Positions 1-8,846 are shown, counted from the first letter of the stretch. The stretch is DNA of 64,000 bases from Sporichthyaceae bacterium (GCA_036269075.1 DATASX010000118.1:19426-83425), one strand, 5' to 3'. Numbers and translations: made by a program. Notes: a model not told the origin generated them from the sequence alone.

Positions 1-3000
1 CAACCTGCTGGCCGTCGGCGGCGGCGGGAACGGCGGCGGCGCTGTCGCTCCGACCCGGCTGCCGGTCGACGACCCGGCCAACCCCGGCCAGGGCGGCGCG
101 CTGATCGCATTCGGCAACGGCGCCCCGTCCGGCGGCGACAAGAACGCCGGCGGCATGGGCGCGGTCCTCGCGACCGGCAACGGCGCCGACGCAGGCAACG
201 GCGAGAACGCCAACGGCGGCAACGGTGGTCTGGTCTCGTTGCTGAACTCGGTCGGCCCGAACAAGCGCGACGGCCAACTGATCCAGCTCGGCAACAGCGG
301 CCCCGGCCCGGCCGGCCAGGTCACCGCGGCGGAGCACACCCGCCCGGCCGACGGCCCGCCCGGCAACGGCGGCCTGCTCGGCACCGGGATCCTGGCCCAC
401 GGCCTGGTCTCGCTGGGCAACGGCGCACCCGGCGGCGACCCGAGGGAGGGCCACAAGGCCGGCCCGGGCGGCGACGGCCAGATCCTCAAGCTCGGCGACG
501 GCGGTAACGGTGGCACCGAGGGTCGCGGCTACGGCGGCGACGGACACCTGATCGACCTGCTGAACGGCCCGCTGCGCAAGGCGGCGATGCCGACCAGCGG
601 CGGCGACGGCAACGTGGTCTCGATCCTCGACAACGCGGTGCCCCGGCCGGACGGCTCGGGCGGCAACGGCACGGTGGCCACGATCCTCACCGGCCCGCGC
701 GGCAGCATCAACACCGACGAGGCCCCGCCGTCCGGCGGCAACGGCGGTCTGCTGACCGTCCTGGAAGGCAACACGGGTCCGGAGAAGGGTCACGGCTCCG
801 GCGGCAACGGCGGCGCGGGCGACGTGCTGAACCAGCAGCCCCAGCCGGAGAAGTCCCCCGGCTCCGGCGGCGACGGCGGCATCCTCAACCTGCTGAACGA
901 CCTCGGCGGGCGGCACTCGGTCACGACCTCCGCGCACGCCCCCAAGCCGAACGACCCGAGGCACTCCGACGGGCCGCAGGGCGGAAACGGCGGTTCCGGT
1001 GCGGTCGCCAACGCCGGCAACGGCGGCAACGCCAACGGCGACGCGAACGGCAACGGTGGCAACGGCAAGGTCGCCGGGGTCAGCGACGGTGGCAACGAGC
1101 GCGACCGCTCCAGCGGCAACGGCGGCAACGGCACCGTGGCCGATGCCGGTCAGGGCGGCGACCATCAGGGCACTCAGTCCGGCAACGGCGGGACCGGCCA
1201 CGCGGTCGGCGCCAGCGACGGCGGCTCCTCCGACCGCGGCAAGAACAACGGCGGCAGCGGTGGCGGCGTCGACGCCGGCCGCGGCGGCCCGGGCACCCAG
1301 CAGAACCACGAAGGCTCGCACGACCAGAACGACCAGGGCGGCGGCCCGGGCACCGCGCACAGCCCGGCCGGCGCGCTGCTCGACGCGGGCAACGGTGGTC
1401 GCTCCTCCGGTGGCGGAAGCGGCGACGGCGGTCCCGGCAGCGTGGCGAACGCGGGCAACGGCGGCAACTCCGGCCCGGGTCAGGGCCAGGACGGCGTCGG
1501 CGGTCTGGCCGACGTCGGCAATGGCGGCGACCACGCCGGCAACGGCGGCGGCGGCGACCACGGCAACGGCGGCGGCGGCGAGAAGCGCGGCGGCCTCATC
1601 AACGCCGCCAACGGCGGCGACGCCCGCAGCGACGGTTCCGGCAACGGCGGCGGCGGCGACATCGTCCGCGCCGGTAACGGCGGCCACGGCCAGAACGACA
1701 GCCGCCACGACGACGGGGGTAAGGGCCGGCCGACCGGTGGCACCTCCCCCGACGGCGGGCTGGTCAGCGCCGGCAACGGCGGCAACTCCGGCGGCGACGC
1801 CGACGGCGGCCGCGGCAGTGCGGTCGACGCAGGCAACGCGGGCAGCGGCGAGCACAGCGCCGGTGGCCCGAGCTCGACCGGGAACCGTCCCGGCAGCGGC
1901 GGCCCGGGCTCGGGTGGCCAGGGCGACCAGGGTGGCGACGAAGGCGGCGGCCACGGCAGCGGCGCCCTGATCTCGCTGCTCAACGGCTCCGACGACGGCA
2001 AGCAGCATCTGATCGGACTCGGCGACGGCGGCCCGTCGCTGGTCGACGTCGGCAACGGCGCCGACGGTGGCGGCGGCGACCACCACTCGAACGACGCCCC
2101 CGGCCTGAAGGTCGGCAACGGTGGCAACGGCGGCGACGCCGGGGAGCCGGCCGGTGACCACACCCACGGGCACGGCGCCCGCAAGGGGACGCATCAGGAA
2201 GGCCAGCTCGTCTCGGCCCTGAACGGTGCAGACGCTCCTGGCGCGCACCGCCACGACAAGAACCCGCCGGTGGCATCCGTGGCCGACGGTGGCGACGGCA
2301 ACGGCGCCGGCGACCGCCACCACGGTGGTGGCGGCCCGGGCGGTGGCGGTGACGCGGGTGGCGGCCACGGCGACGGACGCAACCCCGGCACGGTCGACGT
2401 CGCTAACGGCGGCGACAGTGGCGAGACGGGCGGCCCGGGCGGCGGCGACAAGCCGATCATCGTGAAGGGCTTCGACGGCGGCCACGGCGGCGGCGACCAC
2501 GGCCACGGCGGCAACTCGACCATCGTGCGGGGCGGCGACGGTGGCCACTCCGGCACCGGCAACGGCGGCCGGCCGCACCACCCCGGTTCGAACCCGGGCG
2601 GTCCCGGCGGCACCACGCCGGGCGGCCCCGGCACGACCCCAGGTGGCCCGGGCGACACCGGCGGCCCGGGTGAGGACACCGGCAGCAACGGCGGTACCGG
2701 CGGTGGCGTCGACCTCGGCAACGGCGGCGACGGTGGCACCGGCGGCGGGACCTCCGGCACCGACGGTGGCGGCGGCACGATCGCCTCGGCCGGTAACGGT
2801 GGCGACGGCGGCAATGGCTCCGCTCCGGGCACCGGTGGCGGCAGCGGCGGTGGCTCGGGCAGCGGTGGTGGCGCCGGCAACGGCGGCAACGGCTCCTCGT
2901 GCAGCGTCACGGTGGCCTTCGCGATGCCGTCAGCAGATCCGACGACCTGCGCGAGCGACACCGGCGGCGACGGCGGTCCCGGCGGCTCGGGCACCGGGGT

Positions 3001-3340
3001 CGGCACCCTCAACGGCGGCAACGGCGGCGACGGCACCCAGCCCGGCAACGGTGGCGGCGGCGGCTCGTCCACGCTGGTGCCGGTCGGCAACGGCGGCGAC
3101 GGCTTCCAGCCGGCTCCGCTGGACGGCGGCAACGGCGGCGGCGTCGGGGCCGGCAACGGCGGCCCGGCCGACGGTGTTCCGCCGGAGCCCCAGAAGGTCA
3201 GCCCGGCACACCACGCTCCGCCGAAGCTGCCCGAGACCGGCGCGAACAGCGACGAGGCGGCCGGCGTCGCCGGTGTCGGCGCGTTGTTGATCCTGGCCGG
3301 TGCGGCACTCAGCCGGGGACGGCACCGCCGATCGGTCTGA
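1..3340 (+). CDS. Giant glycine-rich LPXTG cell-wall-anchored protein (5' end outside window)
   Basis: The reading frame is already open at base 2 and shows the same repeats, so the gene starts left of the window; the first ATG here (155) is internal. Over 1,100 residues are almost entirely GGNGG-type repeats alternating with short hydrophobic units (for example LVSLLN, LIDLLN, VADAGNGG). The C-terminus is a sortase signal: LPETG about 36 residues from the end, then a hydrophobic stretch and a basic tail (RGRHRR). The only two cysteines seen (codons at 2900 and 2948) flank a short non-repetitive insert, possibly a disulfide loop. The role is inferred to be a covalently anchored surface protein. 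No sortase gene lies in the window. Low complexity prevents homology-based naming, but the sorting signal is clear. Confidence 0.85.
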   Translation, partial: NLLAVGGGGNGGGAVAPTRLPVDDPANPGQGGALIAFGNGAPSGGDKNAGGMGAVLATGNGADAGNGENANGGNGGLVSLLNSVGPNKRDGQLIQLGNSGPGPAGQVTAAEHTRPADGPPGNGGLLGTGILAHGLVSLGNGAPGGDPREGHKAGPGGDGQILKLGDGGNGGTEGRGYGGDGHLIDLLNGPLRKAAMPTSGGDGNVVSILDNAVPRPDGSGGNGTVATILTGPRGSINTDEAPPSGGNGGLLTVLEGNTGPEKGHGSGGNGGAGDVLNQQPQPEKSPGSGGDGGILNLLNDLGGRHSVTTSAHAPKPNDPRHSDGPQGGNGGSGAVANAGNGGNANGDANGNGGNGKVAGVSDGGNERDRSSGNGGNGTVADAGQGGDHQGTQSGNGGTGHAVGASDGGSSDRGKNNGGSGGGVDAGRGGPGTQQNHEGSHDQNDQGGGPGTAHSPAGALLDAGNGGRSSGGGSGDGGPGSVANAGNGGNSGPGQGQDGVGGLADVGNGGDHAGNGGGGDHGNGGGGEKRGGLINAANGGDARSDGSGNGGGGDIVRAGNGGHGQNDSRHDDGGKGRPTGGTSPDGGLVSAGNGGNSGGDADGGRGSAVDAGNAGSGEHSAGGPSSTGNRPGSGGPGSGGQGDQGGDEGGGHGSGALISLLNGSDDGKQHLIGLGDGGPSLVDVGNGADGGGGDHHSNDAPGLKVGNGGNGGDAGEPAGDHTHGHGARKGTHQEGQLVSALNGADAPGAHRHDKNPPVASVADGGDGNGAGDRHHGGGGPGGGGDAGGGHGDGRNPGTVDVANGGDSGETGGPGGGDKPIIVKGFDGGHGGGDHGHGGNSTIVRGGDGGHSGTGNGGRPHHPGSNPGGPGGTTPGGPGTTPGGPGDTGGPGEDTGSNGGTGGGVDLGNGGDGGTGGGTSGTDGGGGTIASAGNGGDGGNGSAPGTGGGSGGGSGSGGGAGNGGNGSSCSVTVAFAMPSADPTTCASDTGGDGGPGGSGTGVGTLNGGNGGDGTQPGNGGGGGSSTLVPVGNGGDGFQPAPLDGGNGGGVGAGNGGPADGVPPEPQKVSPAHHAPPKLPETGANSDEAAGVAGVGALLILAGAALSRGRHRRSV

Positions 3341-3363
3341 GCAAGTTGACGGAAGGGTGGCCC

Positions 3364-3786
3364 ATGACGAGCAAGCGGTCATGGGCCACTCGCCTTTCCG
3401 CGGCCGTGTTGTGCGTGCCGCTGGCCACGCCGGTGGGGCCGCGGCCGCATCTGACGGCTGATCACATTCGGTTGAGCGCCGACGACGACGGCCGCAGTAT
3501 CCACGTCCTGCCCGGTTCCTCGATCGAACTCGAGCTGCGACCGGACTCCGAGGGCGGGTACCGAACGCCCCGCTCCGACCGCCCGGACGTGCTACGCGAG
3601 ACCGACCGCAGCGAGGACTCGCGTGGTGCGGCCCGAGCGACGTTCATCGCCGTACGGCCCGGCTACGCGCTGATCGTCAGCGAGCGCGAACCCGCGTGCG
3701 GCGACGCCCCGGACTGCGACGCCGGACACCCGTACGAGGTTCAGATCGCGGTGGATCACGCACCGCAGGACTCGACCTACCGCTGA
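3364..3786 (+). CDS. Small exported protein of unknown function
   Basis: 140 residues. The ATG follows a good ribosome binding site (GGAAGGG) and lies 23 bases after the surface-protein stop, so the two may be co-transcribed. The N-terminus has basic residues then a short hydrophobic stretch (SAAVLCVPLATPV), consistent with a signal peptide. The rest looks beta-rich (HVLPGSSIELEL, AARATFIAVRPGYALIV) with a late cysteine pair (EPACGDAPDC). This pattern resembles small actinobacterial secreted Ig-like domains, but I recognise no named family and infer no function. Confidence 0.7.
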   Translation: MTSKRSWATRLSAAVLCVPLATPVGPRPHLTADHIRLSADDDGRSIHVLPGSSIELELRPDSEGGYRTPRSDRPDVLRETDRSEDSRGAARATFIAVRPGYALIVSEREPACGDAPDCDAGHPYEVQIAVDHAPQDSTYR

Positions 3787-3842
3787 GCTCGGCGCCGGAA
3801 GCCCTGCCGATCGCGCGAGAGGCACCCGGACGGCCGTATGCA

Positions 3843-3898
3843 CTTCTGTCCGGGGTGTTTGTGAGGGCCAATTGGTCCGAATCACCCCGGAACAGAAG
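3843..3898. repeat. Inverted repeat beginning CTTCTG and ending CAGAAG
   Basis: Arms 3843-3857 and 3883-3898 pair over 15 bp with one bulged base; the loop holds the palindrome CCAATTGG. It lies between the gene ending at 3786 and the ribosome binding site of the gene at 3910. It could terminate the first gene or regulate the second. It shares its end sequences with the hairpins at 31690 and 55357 and, with one base change, 29883. Confidence 0.6.
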
Positions 3899-3909
3899 CA
3901 GGTGTCCCG

Positions 3910-4335
3910 ATGAACACCATCAACCGGCTCGGCGCGGCAGGCGGTGTGCTTGCGGTCGGACTTGTGGTGCCGGCTGCCCCGGCCGGTGCCGCGACAGCGC
4001 GGCCGACCGACGCACCGCCGTCCGGGCTGATCGAGATCTGCAACCGCAGCGGCTATCTGTTCTCCGTCTACGCCGACGGGCCCTCGCAGCGGGAGGACGA
4101 CCTGGCCGGGCTGTCGAAGTCGGGCGAGTGCACCGACTGGGCACCGGTCCTGGCGGGCAGCTACAGCGTCGGGTTCGGTGTCCGGACCGCCTCGGCCCAG
4201 GACATGGTCATCCAGGCGCGGGTGAAGCGCGACGACCACGTGTTCTACAAGGTGTTCAACCGTGAGGGCGTGATCCCGGAGGCCATCGGCGCCGGCGATC
4301 GTGTCCAGGTGGACCTGTTCATCCCGCAGGGCTGA
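3910..4335 (+). CDS. Small secreted protein of unknown function
   Basis: 141 residues with a classical signal peptide (hydrophobic GVLAVGLVVPAAPAGAA, likely cleavage after an AxA site near residue 28). The mature part has two cysteines (IEICNRSG and GECTDW) that could form a disulfide, and is beta-rich with polar patches. The start is set by the signal peptide and an AGGTG ribosome binding site. A strong palindromic hairpin follows the stop. I do not recognise a domain. Confidence 0.75.
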   Translation: MNTINRLGAAGGVLAVGLVVPAAPAGAATARPTDAPPSGLIEICNRSGYLFSVYADGPSQREDDLAGLSKSGECTDWAPVLAGSYSVGFGVRTASAQDMVIQARVKRDDHVFYKVFNREGVIPEAIGAGDRVQVDLFIPQG

Positions 4336-4378
4336 GCGGCAACCGGACCGGTCGGCCCTATATCACAATCGGTCAGGA

Positions 4379-4406
4379 CCGCTCCGATCATCGATGATCG
4401 GAGCGG
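4379..4406. terminator. Perfect 28-bp palindrome, probable terminator
   Basis: A perfect dyad centred on ATCATCGATGAT with GC-rich ends (CCGCTCCG/CGGAGCGG). It is extended by CGGTCAG/CTGACCG arms at 4370 and 4413. It lies 43 bases after the stop of the secreted protein gene and has no T-tract, as is common in actinobacteria. Confidence 0.6.
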
Positions 4407-4522
4407 GCCGAACTGACCGATCGCCGCATCCGGGGGATGCCGCAGGACGCTCCTCGATTCCCCTCCACGTAACGAGGTTCGCCCGGCGTGCCGGACCAGG
4501 CGGTGGTGCACCACGCGCAGAA

Positions 4523-4550
4523 GGAGGGACCGGCTTCCGCCGGCCCCTCC
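4523..4550. terminator. GC-rich hairpin, probable terminator
   Basis: GGAGGG-A-CCGGC, loop TTCC, then GCCGG-C-CCCTCC. It is downstream of the minus-strand oxidoreductase gene ending at 4641. Confidence 0.5.
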
Positions 4551-4640
4551 TCCCCCGTAAGTAACACCGCCATCGGCGTACAGCGCTTCTTATTCCCAGA
4601 CCGAGCGAGTTCAAACCTCTCCTGCGCCGAACGGCGCGGC

Positions 4641-5066
4641 TCAGCAGGCCCAGGGGCCGACGCCGCCGATGCGCTCGACGGTCGTCCGCAGTACCCAACC
4701 GTCGGCCGGGCCGTCGCCGTTGGACACCGGGAACGTGAAGTCCGGGCCGACGTAGAGCTTGCCCAGTCGGTTCAGCAGGTCGTACGCGCCGCCCTCGACC
4801 ACCCGGGCGCGACCCCGCAGCACCGCATGCTCGGCGAGGAAGACCCCAGGGGTCCGCGGGCCCTCGACGGAAACGACGACCCGCGGGTCCCGCTCCACAT
4901 TGCGGACCTTCTGGCTACGCGTCATGTGACCGCTGACGATCTCGTCGCCGTCCAGGCCGATCCAGATGACCGACAGCTGCGGTGCGCCGTCGGCGTTGAG
5001 CGTCACGAAGTGCGCCAACGGGCCGGTCTCGATCAACTCACGCAATGCCGCCGGGATCTCTGCCAT
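4641..5066 (-). CDS. PPOX-class F420-dependent oxidoreductase
   Basis: 141 residues with the split beta-barrel flavin/F420-binding fold of the pyridoxamine-oxidase-like superfamily. Family-typical segments are HFVTLNADGAPQLSVIWIGLDGDEI near the N-terminus, the basic SQKVRNVERDPRVVVSVEG region, and a C-terminal Trp-Val-Leu strand. An upstream ATG would add 23 uncharacteristic residues, so I start at MAEIPAALREL. Such proteins usually use deazaflavin F420 as hydride carrier. The substrate is unknown. It is divergent from the gene at 5161. Confidence 0.8.
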   Translation of the reverse strand: MAEIPAALRELIETGPLAHFVTLNADGAPQLSVIWIGLDGDEIVSGHMTRSQKVRNVERDPRVVVSVEGPRTPGVFLAEHAVLRGRARVVEGGAYDLLNRLGKLYVGPDFTFPVSNGDGPADGWVLRTTVERIGGVGPWAC

Positions 5067-5140
5067 GCCCCGACCCTGCCCTATCGCCGGCGTGACCAAC
5101 TCCCGGGGTTCCCGGGCAAGATCCGTGGACTCCATGTCAA

Positions 5141-5156
5141 TGTAATGATGTAATCA
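5141..5156. promoter_or_regulatory. Tandem TGTAAT(G/C)A repeat overlapping the promoter of the 5161 gene
   Basis: Two abutting direct repeats, TGTAATGA and TGTAATCA. The second overlaps a plausible -10 element and ends 5 bases before the ATG at 5161, so that gene looks leaderless. Direct repeats are typical targets of ribbon-helix-helix proteins; autoregulation is inferred. Confidence 0.55.
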
Positions 5157-5160
5157 CTGC

Positions 5161-5652
5161 ATGAATGATATCGAAGCCTGGTTCGGCGGCCGGATGCCCG
5201 CCGAGTGGTTCACCGAGTCGGCGCAGGTCAGCGTCGACCGCGAGGAAATCCTGGTCGTCGGTGATCTGGGCGCGTCGGGTGTCGACGGCCCGGAGGCGCG
5301 GGCGGCAGAGGCCGGACGGATCGGGCGCTTCCGCGAGGACACCCGCGCCGCGCGGATGCGGATCGCGGACGAGGCGCAGGCCCGGTTCGGGCGCAAGGTG
5401 GCCTGGGGCGCGGCCTGTGGCGAGACGAGGGAGGTGTTCACCTCGTTGGCGGTCCCGGTGATGACGCGGCTGCGTCAGCCCGACCGGGCAGTGCTCGACA
5501 CGCTGGTCGAGGCGGGCATCGCGCGGTCGCGGGCCGATGCGTTGGCCTGGTGCGTCCGGTTGGTGGGCAAGCACCAGGCGGACTGGATCGAGGAGTTGCG
5601 CGAGGCCCTGGTCGCGGTCCAACGAGCCCGCGCCGCCGGACCGGCCGCCTGA
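5161..5652 (+). CDS. Conserved actinobacterial protein with a ribbon-helix-helix-like C-terminus
   Basis: 163 residues. The N-terminus (MNDIEAWFGGRMPAEWF, then SVDREEILVVGDL) matches a conserved actinobacterial protein I recall without an assigned function. The C-terminal third (VMTRLRQPDRAVLDTLV then AGIARSRADALAWCVRLVG) has the strand-helix-helix pattern of a ribbon-helix-helix DNA-binding domain. An internal RFREDTRAARMRIADEAQAR helix could oligomerise. The start is the ATG right after the TGTAAT repeats. DNA binding is inferred. A strong hairpin follows the stop. Confidence 0.75.
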   Translation: MNDIEAWFGGRMPAEWFTESAQVSVDREEILVVGDLGASGVDGPEARAAEAGRIGRFREDTRAARMRIADEAQARFGRKVAWGAACGETREVFTSLAVPVMTRLRQPDRAVLDTLVEAGIARSRADALAWCVRLVGKHQADWIEELREALVAVQRARAAGPAA

Positions 5653-5671
5653 ACCGCTTTCGCTCCGACGT

Positions 5672-5707
5672 CAGCGAGAGCGTGCGCTACAGCGCACGCT
5701 CTCGCTG
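5672..5707. terminator. Perfect 16-bp stem, bidirectional terminator
   Basis: CAGCGAGAGCGTGCGC, loop TACA, and its exact reverse complement, between convergent genes ending at 5652 (plus) and 5721 (minus). Confidence 0.8.
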
Positions 5708-5720
5708 AGGTAATGATCGA

Positions 5721-6545
5721 TCAGGCGTCGCTGCGGGCCAGCCGCACGAACGCCGGCACCAGTAGCGCCGCCGCCCAGGCGCAGAGCACGAGCAGCGCCA
5801 CCCACGGCGAGCTGATCGCCGCGCCTTCGGGCTTGTTCCAGAATGCCTCACCGGCCTGCGCCGGCAGGTACGGACCGATGTTGTCCGACCAGCTCGAGGG
5901 TAGGAAGTTGAAGATGATCGGGACCACGAAGAACAGCGCGGCCAGCGACGAGATCGCCGCGGCGGTGTTGCGCAGCAGGGCGCCCAGCGCCATGCCGATC
6001 ACAGCGACGATCAGCATGTAGACCGCGGCGCCGAAGATCGTGTGCAGCGCGTGCGTCGAGGCCACCGAGGTGTTCAGGTGGTTGCCCGACAGGATCGCCT
6101 CGCCCACGAAGAACGCTACGAAGCTGCTCACCAGTGCGGTGACCCCGACGACCGTGGACAACACGACCAGCTTCGCCCGCAGCACCGGCATCCGGGCCGG
6201 GACCACCGTCAGCGACGCGCGGATCATGCCCGTCGCGTACTCGCCGGAGATCAGCAGCACCCCGAGCACGCCGACCGCCAGCATCGACAGGTGCACGCCC
6301 TGCAGCGGCGCGATGGCCGGGTCGAACTGCGCCTTGTCGCGCGGACTCATGTGGGTCGCCCACTGAGCGCTGATCACCGCGGTGATGATCGCCGCGAGAC
6401 CGACGGTGAGCAGCGCGGCCAGGCCGAGCGTCACCTTGGACGAGCGCAGCGAGTGGAACTTCGTCCACTCGGATCGGATCGCCCGAGCCTGGGTGACCTT
6501 CGCCGACGAGGCGAATGCCGACCGTTCGGCAACCATCGTGCTCAT
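5721..6545 (-). CDS. ABC transporter permease (ABC-2-like)
   Basis: 274 residues with about six membrane segments (LGLAALLTVGLAAIITAVI, SMLAVGVLGVLLI, VGVTALVSSFVAFFVG, AVYMLIVAVIGMALGALL, ISSLAALFFVVPIIF, WVALLVLCAWAAALL). The cytosolic start QARAIRSEWTKFHSLRSSKVTLG is typical of ABC-2-type exporter permeases. The start is MSTMVAERS, whose ATG overlaps the stop of the upstream ATPase by four bases (ATGA), so the two are translationally coupled. The substrate is unknown; such pairs often export drugs, antibiotics or lipids. Confidence 0.85.
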   Translation of the reverse strand: MSTMVAERSAFASSAKVTQARAIRSEWTKFHSLRSSKVTLGLAALLTVGLAAIITAVISAQWATHMSPRDKAQFDPAIAPLQGVHLSMLAVGVLGVLLISGEYATGMIRASLTVVPARMPVLRAKLVVLSTVVGVTALVSSFVAFFVGEAILSGNHLNTSVASTHALHTIFGAAVYMLIVAVIGMALGALLRNTAAAISSLAALFFVVPIIFNFLPSSWSDNIGPYLPAQAGEAFWNKPEGAAISSPWVALLVLCAWAAALLVPAFVRLARSDA

Positions 6546-7498
6546 CGCTGACCTTCCTCTACCCGCTTGTACTGCTCGATGATTCGCGGCGCCGGGGCGC
6601 TCGCCTGGAACTGCACGGCGTCGTGGGTGAGCTCCATGAACGCCTCCTCCAGCGACGCCTCGCGCACCGCCAGTTCGTGGATGCGCAGGCGATGCGTCCA
6701 CGCGATGTCGCCGATCCGCTCGGCCGTCAGCCCGGTCACCTCGAGGGCACCCGGACCGGCCGCAGTCACCACGACGTCCGGGCCGCGCAGCAAGTCGGCC
6801 AACGCCGCGGCTTCCGGCGAACGGACGGCCACGACGTTGCCCGACGCCCGCGCAGTGAACTCCGCGACGCTCGTGTCGGCGATCAACCGGCCGCGGCCGA
6901 CGACCACCAGTCGCTCCGCGGTCAGTGCCATCTCGCTCATCAGGTGCGAGGAGATGAACACCGTCCGACCCTGGGCGGCCAGCGCCTGCAGCAGCGTCCG
7001 CACCCAGCGCACGCCCTCCGGATCCAGACCGTTGACCGGCTCGTCCAGCACGACGGTCTGCGGGTCGCCGAGCAGAGCCGCGGCGATGCCGAGGCGCTGC
7101 CCCATGCCGAGGGAGAACCCGCCGGCGCGCTTGCGAGCAACCTCGCGCAGCCCGACCATCTCGATCACCTCGTCGACACGACGCCGCGGGAGGCCGTTGG
7201 TGTGCGCGAGCGCGAGCAGGTGGTGGAACGCCGAACGCGACGTGTGCACCGCCTTGGCCTCCAGCAGGATGCCCAGTTCGGTCATCGGGGCCACCGACTT
7301 GCGGTAGTCCTTGCCGTTGACCGTCACCGATCCGGAGTCCGGCCGGTCCAGGCCCGCGATCATGCGCATCGTCGTCGACTTGCCCGCGCCGTTCGGCCCG
7401 AGGAACCCGGTCACCATGCCGGTTGGCACCGTGAAACTCAGATCCTCGACTGCCACCTTCTCGCCGTACCGCTTCGTCAGTCCCAGTACCTCAATCAC
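6542..7498 (-). CDS. ABC transporter ATP-binding protein (exporter type)
   Basis: 318 residues. Walker A GPNGAGKSTT, signature SLGMGQRLGIAAALL, Walker B TVVLDEPVNGLDPEG and the switch SSHLM are all present, followed by the C-terminal domain seen in drug/lantibiotic-type ATPases. I chose the GTG giving VIEVLGLTKRYG, which has a GGGGGAG ribosome binding site six bases upstream; longer starts add unstructured sequence. It forms an operon with the permease (ATGA overlap) and presumably powers it. Confidence 0.88.
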   Translation of the reverse strand: MIEVLGLTKRYGEKVAVEDLSFTVPTGMVTGFLGPNGAGKSTTMRMIAGLDRPDSGSVTVNGKDYRKSVAPMTELGILLEAKAVHTSRSAFHHLLALAHTNGLPRRRVDEVIEMVGLREVARKRAGGFSLGMGQRLGIAAALLGDPQTVVLDEPVNGLDPEGVRWVRTLLQALAAQGRTVFISSHLMSEMALTAERLVVVGRGRLIADTSVAEFTARASGNVVAVRSPEAAALADLLRGPDVVVTAAGPGALEVTGLTAERIGDIAWTHRLRIHELAVREASLEEAFMELTHDAVQFQASAPAPRIIEQYKRVEEGQR

Positions 7499-7662
7499 GC
7501 CTTGCTCCCCCGCTTTTCCTTTGGGAAATCCCCCTCTGGGAAAACTAGGCGCGGGCAACGACGCCGACATCGGTCGTAAGTAGACATTGCGGTCAGCCGT
7601 TCGGCCGACGTGTCCTGTGCTGAGCCTCGGAGCCGGCCGGCAGGACGTTAGGGTCCGGGGCC

Positions 7663-8823
7663 ATGGCACGCAGGCGCATGGCCTCCCGGTTGGACGGGCT
7701 CGGGACCACGATCTTCGCCGAGATGTCGGCCCTGGCCGTGGCCACCGGTGCAATCAACCTCGGCCAGGGCTTCCCGGACACCGACGGGCCGCCGGAGATC
7801 GTCGAGGCCGCGGTCGCGGCGCTGCGCGGCGGCCACAACCAGTACCCGCCCGGGCCGGGAATCCCGATCCTGCGCGCCGCGGTAGCCGCCCATGCCGAAC
7901 GCTTCCACGGCCTGTCCTACGACCCCGACGCCGAGGTGCTGATCACCACCGGGGCCACGGAGGCCATCGCCGCCGCGGTGCTCGGCCTCGTCGAGCCGGG
8001 CGACGAGGTCATCGCGCTCGAGCCGTACTACGACTCCTACGCCGCGAACATCGCGATGGCAGGCGCTCGGCGGGTCCCGGTGACGTTGCGCGCCCCGGAC
8101 TTCCGGCTGGACACCGACCGCCTGCGCGATGCGGTGACCCGGCGGACCAAGGCGATCCTGCTCAACACCCCGCACAACCCGACCGGCGCCGTCCTGACCG
8201 CCGCCGAGACCGCGACGATCGCCGAGATCGCCGTGGCCAACGACCTCGTGGTGATCTCCGACGAGGTCTACGAGCACCTGGTGTTCGACGGCGTCCACAT
8301 CCCGATCTCGAGCCTGCCCGGCATGCGCGAGCGCACCGTACGCATCTCCTCGGCCGGCAAGACGTTCTCGTTCACCGGCTGGAAGATCGGGTGGGCGATG
8401 GCCCCGCCGGACCTGCTGGCCGCGGTGCGAACGGCCAAGCAGTTCCTGACCTACGTCTCCGGTGCCCCGTTCCAACCGGCCGTGGCCCAGGCGTTGGGTC
8501 TGCCGGACGCCTACTACACCGAACTTCGCGACAGCCTGCGGTCGCGCCGGGACCAGTTGTGCGCCGGCCTGGCCGAACTGGGCTTCGCAGTGTTCGCCCC
8601 GCAGGGCACCTACTTCCTCACCACCGACACCGGTCCGTTCGACTGCGCGGACGGCATGGAGTTCTGCCGCCGCCTGCCCGAGCGCGCGGGAGTCGTGGCC
8701 ATCCCGCACCAGGTGTTCTACGACGACCTCGCGGCCGGCGAGCCCCTCGTCCGCTGGGCGTTCTGCAAACGGCCCGAGGTGATCGACGCGGCACTGGACC
8801 GGTTGCGCGTCGCGCTCGGCTGA
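7663..8823 (+). CDS. dapC: Class I PLP aminotransferase, DapC type
   Basis: 386 residues of the fold-type I aminotransferase family. Visible motifs are INLGQGFPDTDGPPEIVEA, the substrate loop NQYPPGPG, TPHNPTG, SDEVYEHLVF and the PLP-lysine motif SSAGKTFSFTGWKIGW (Lys233). It closely resembles Mycobacterium Rv0858c, assigned as N-succinyldiaminopimelate aminotransferase of lysine/peptidoglycan biosynthesis. Relatives also act as kynurenine or methionine aminotransferases, so the substrate is inferred. The ATG lies 8 bases after TAGGGT, so the mRNA is probably leaderless. Met6 is an alternative start. A long hairpin follows the stop. Confidence 0.82.
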   Translation: MARRRMASRLDGLGTTIFAEMSALAVATGAINLGQGFPDTDGPPEIVEAAVAALRGGHNQYPPGPGIPILRAAVAAHAERFHGLSYDPDAEVLITTGATEAIAAAVLGLVEPGDEVIALEPYYDSYAANIAMAGARRVPVTLRAPDFRLDTDRLRDAVTRRTKAILLNTPHNPTGAVLTAAETATIAEIAVANDLVVISDEVYEHLVFDGVHIPISSLPGMRERTVRISSAGKTFSFTGWKIGWAMAPPDLLAAVRTAKQFLTYVSGAPFQPAVAQALGLPDAYYTELRDSLRSRRDQLCAGLAELGFAVFAPQGTYFLTTDTGPFDCADGMEFCRRLPERAGVVAIPHQVFYDDLAAGEPLVRWAFCKRPEVIDAALDRLRVALG

Positions 8824-8846
8824 CTGCCGGCCCGTCGACCACCACC

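Larger units (their letters stand above)
4336..4640. other. Non-coding stretch between convergent genes
   Basis: Between the genes ending at 4335 (plus) and 4641 (minus). I see two hairpins (4379-4406 and 4523-4550) and the short palindrome GTGGTGCACCAC (4502-4513). No ORF here has a signal peptide, ribosome binding site or recognisable domain. Confidence 0.6.

Noticed and set aside
2582..2598. GGTTCGAACC resembling a tRNA T-loop
   Set aside because: It is inside the glycine-rich coding repeats with no acceptor, D or anticodon stem around it; the palindrome comes from the codons.
529..3156. Long antisense and alternative-frame ORFs across the glycine-rich gene
   Set aside because: They are Pro- or Ala/Thr/Arg-rich shadows caused by GC-rich repeats, without domains or start signals.
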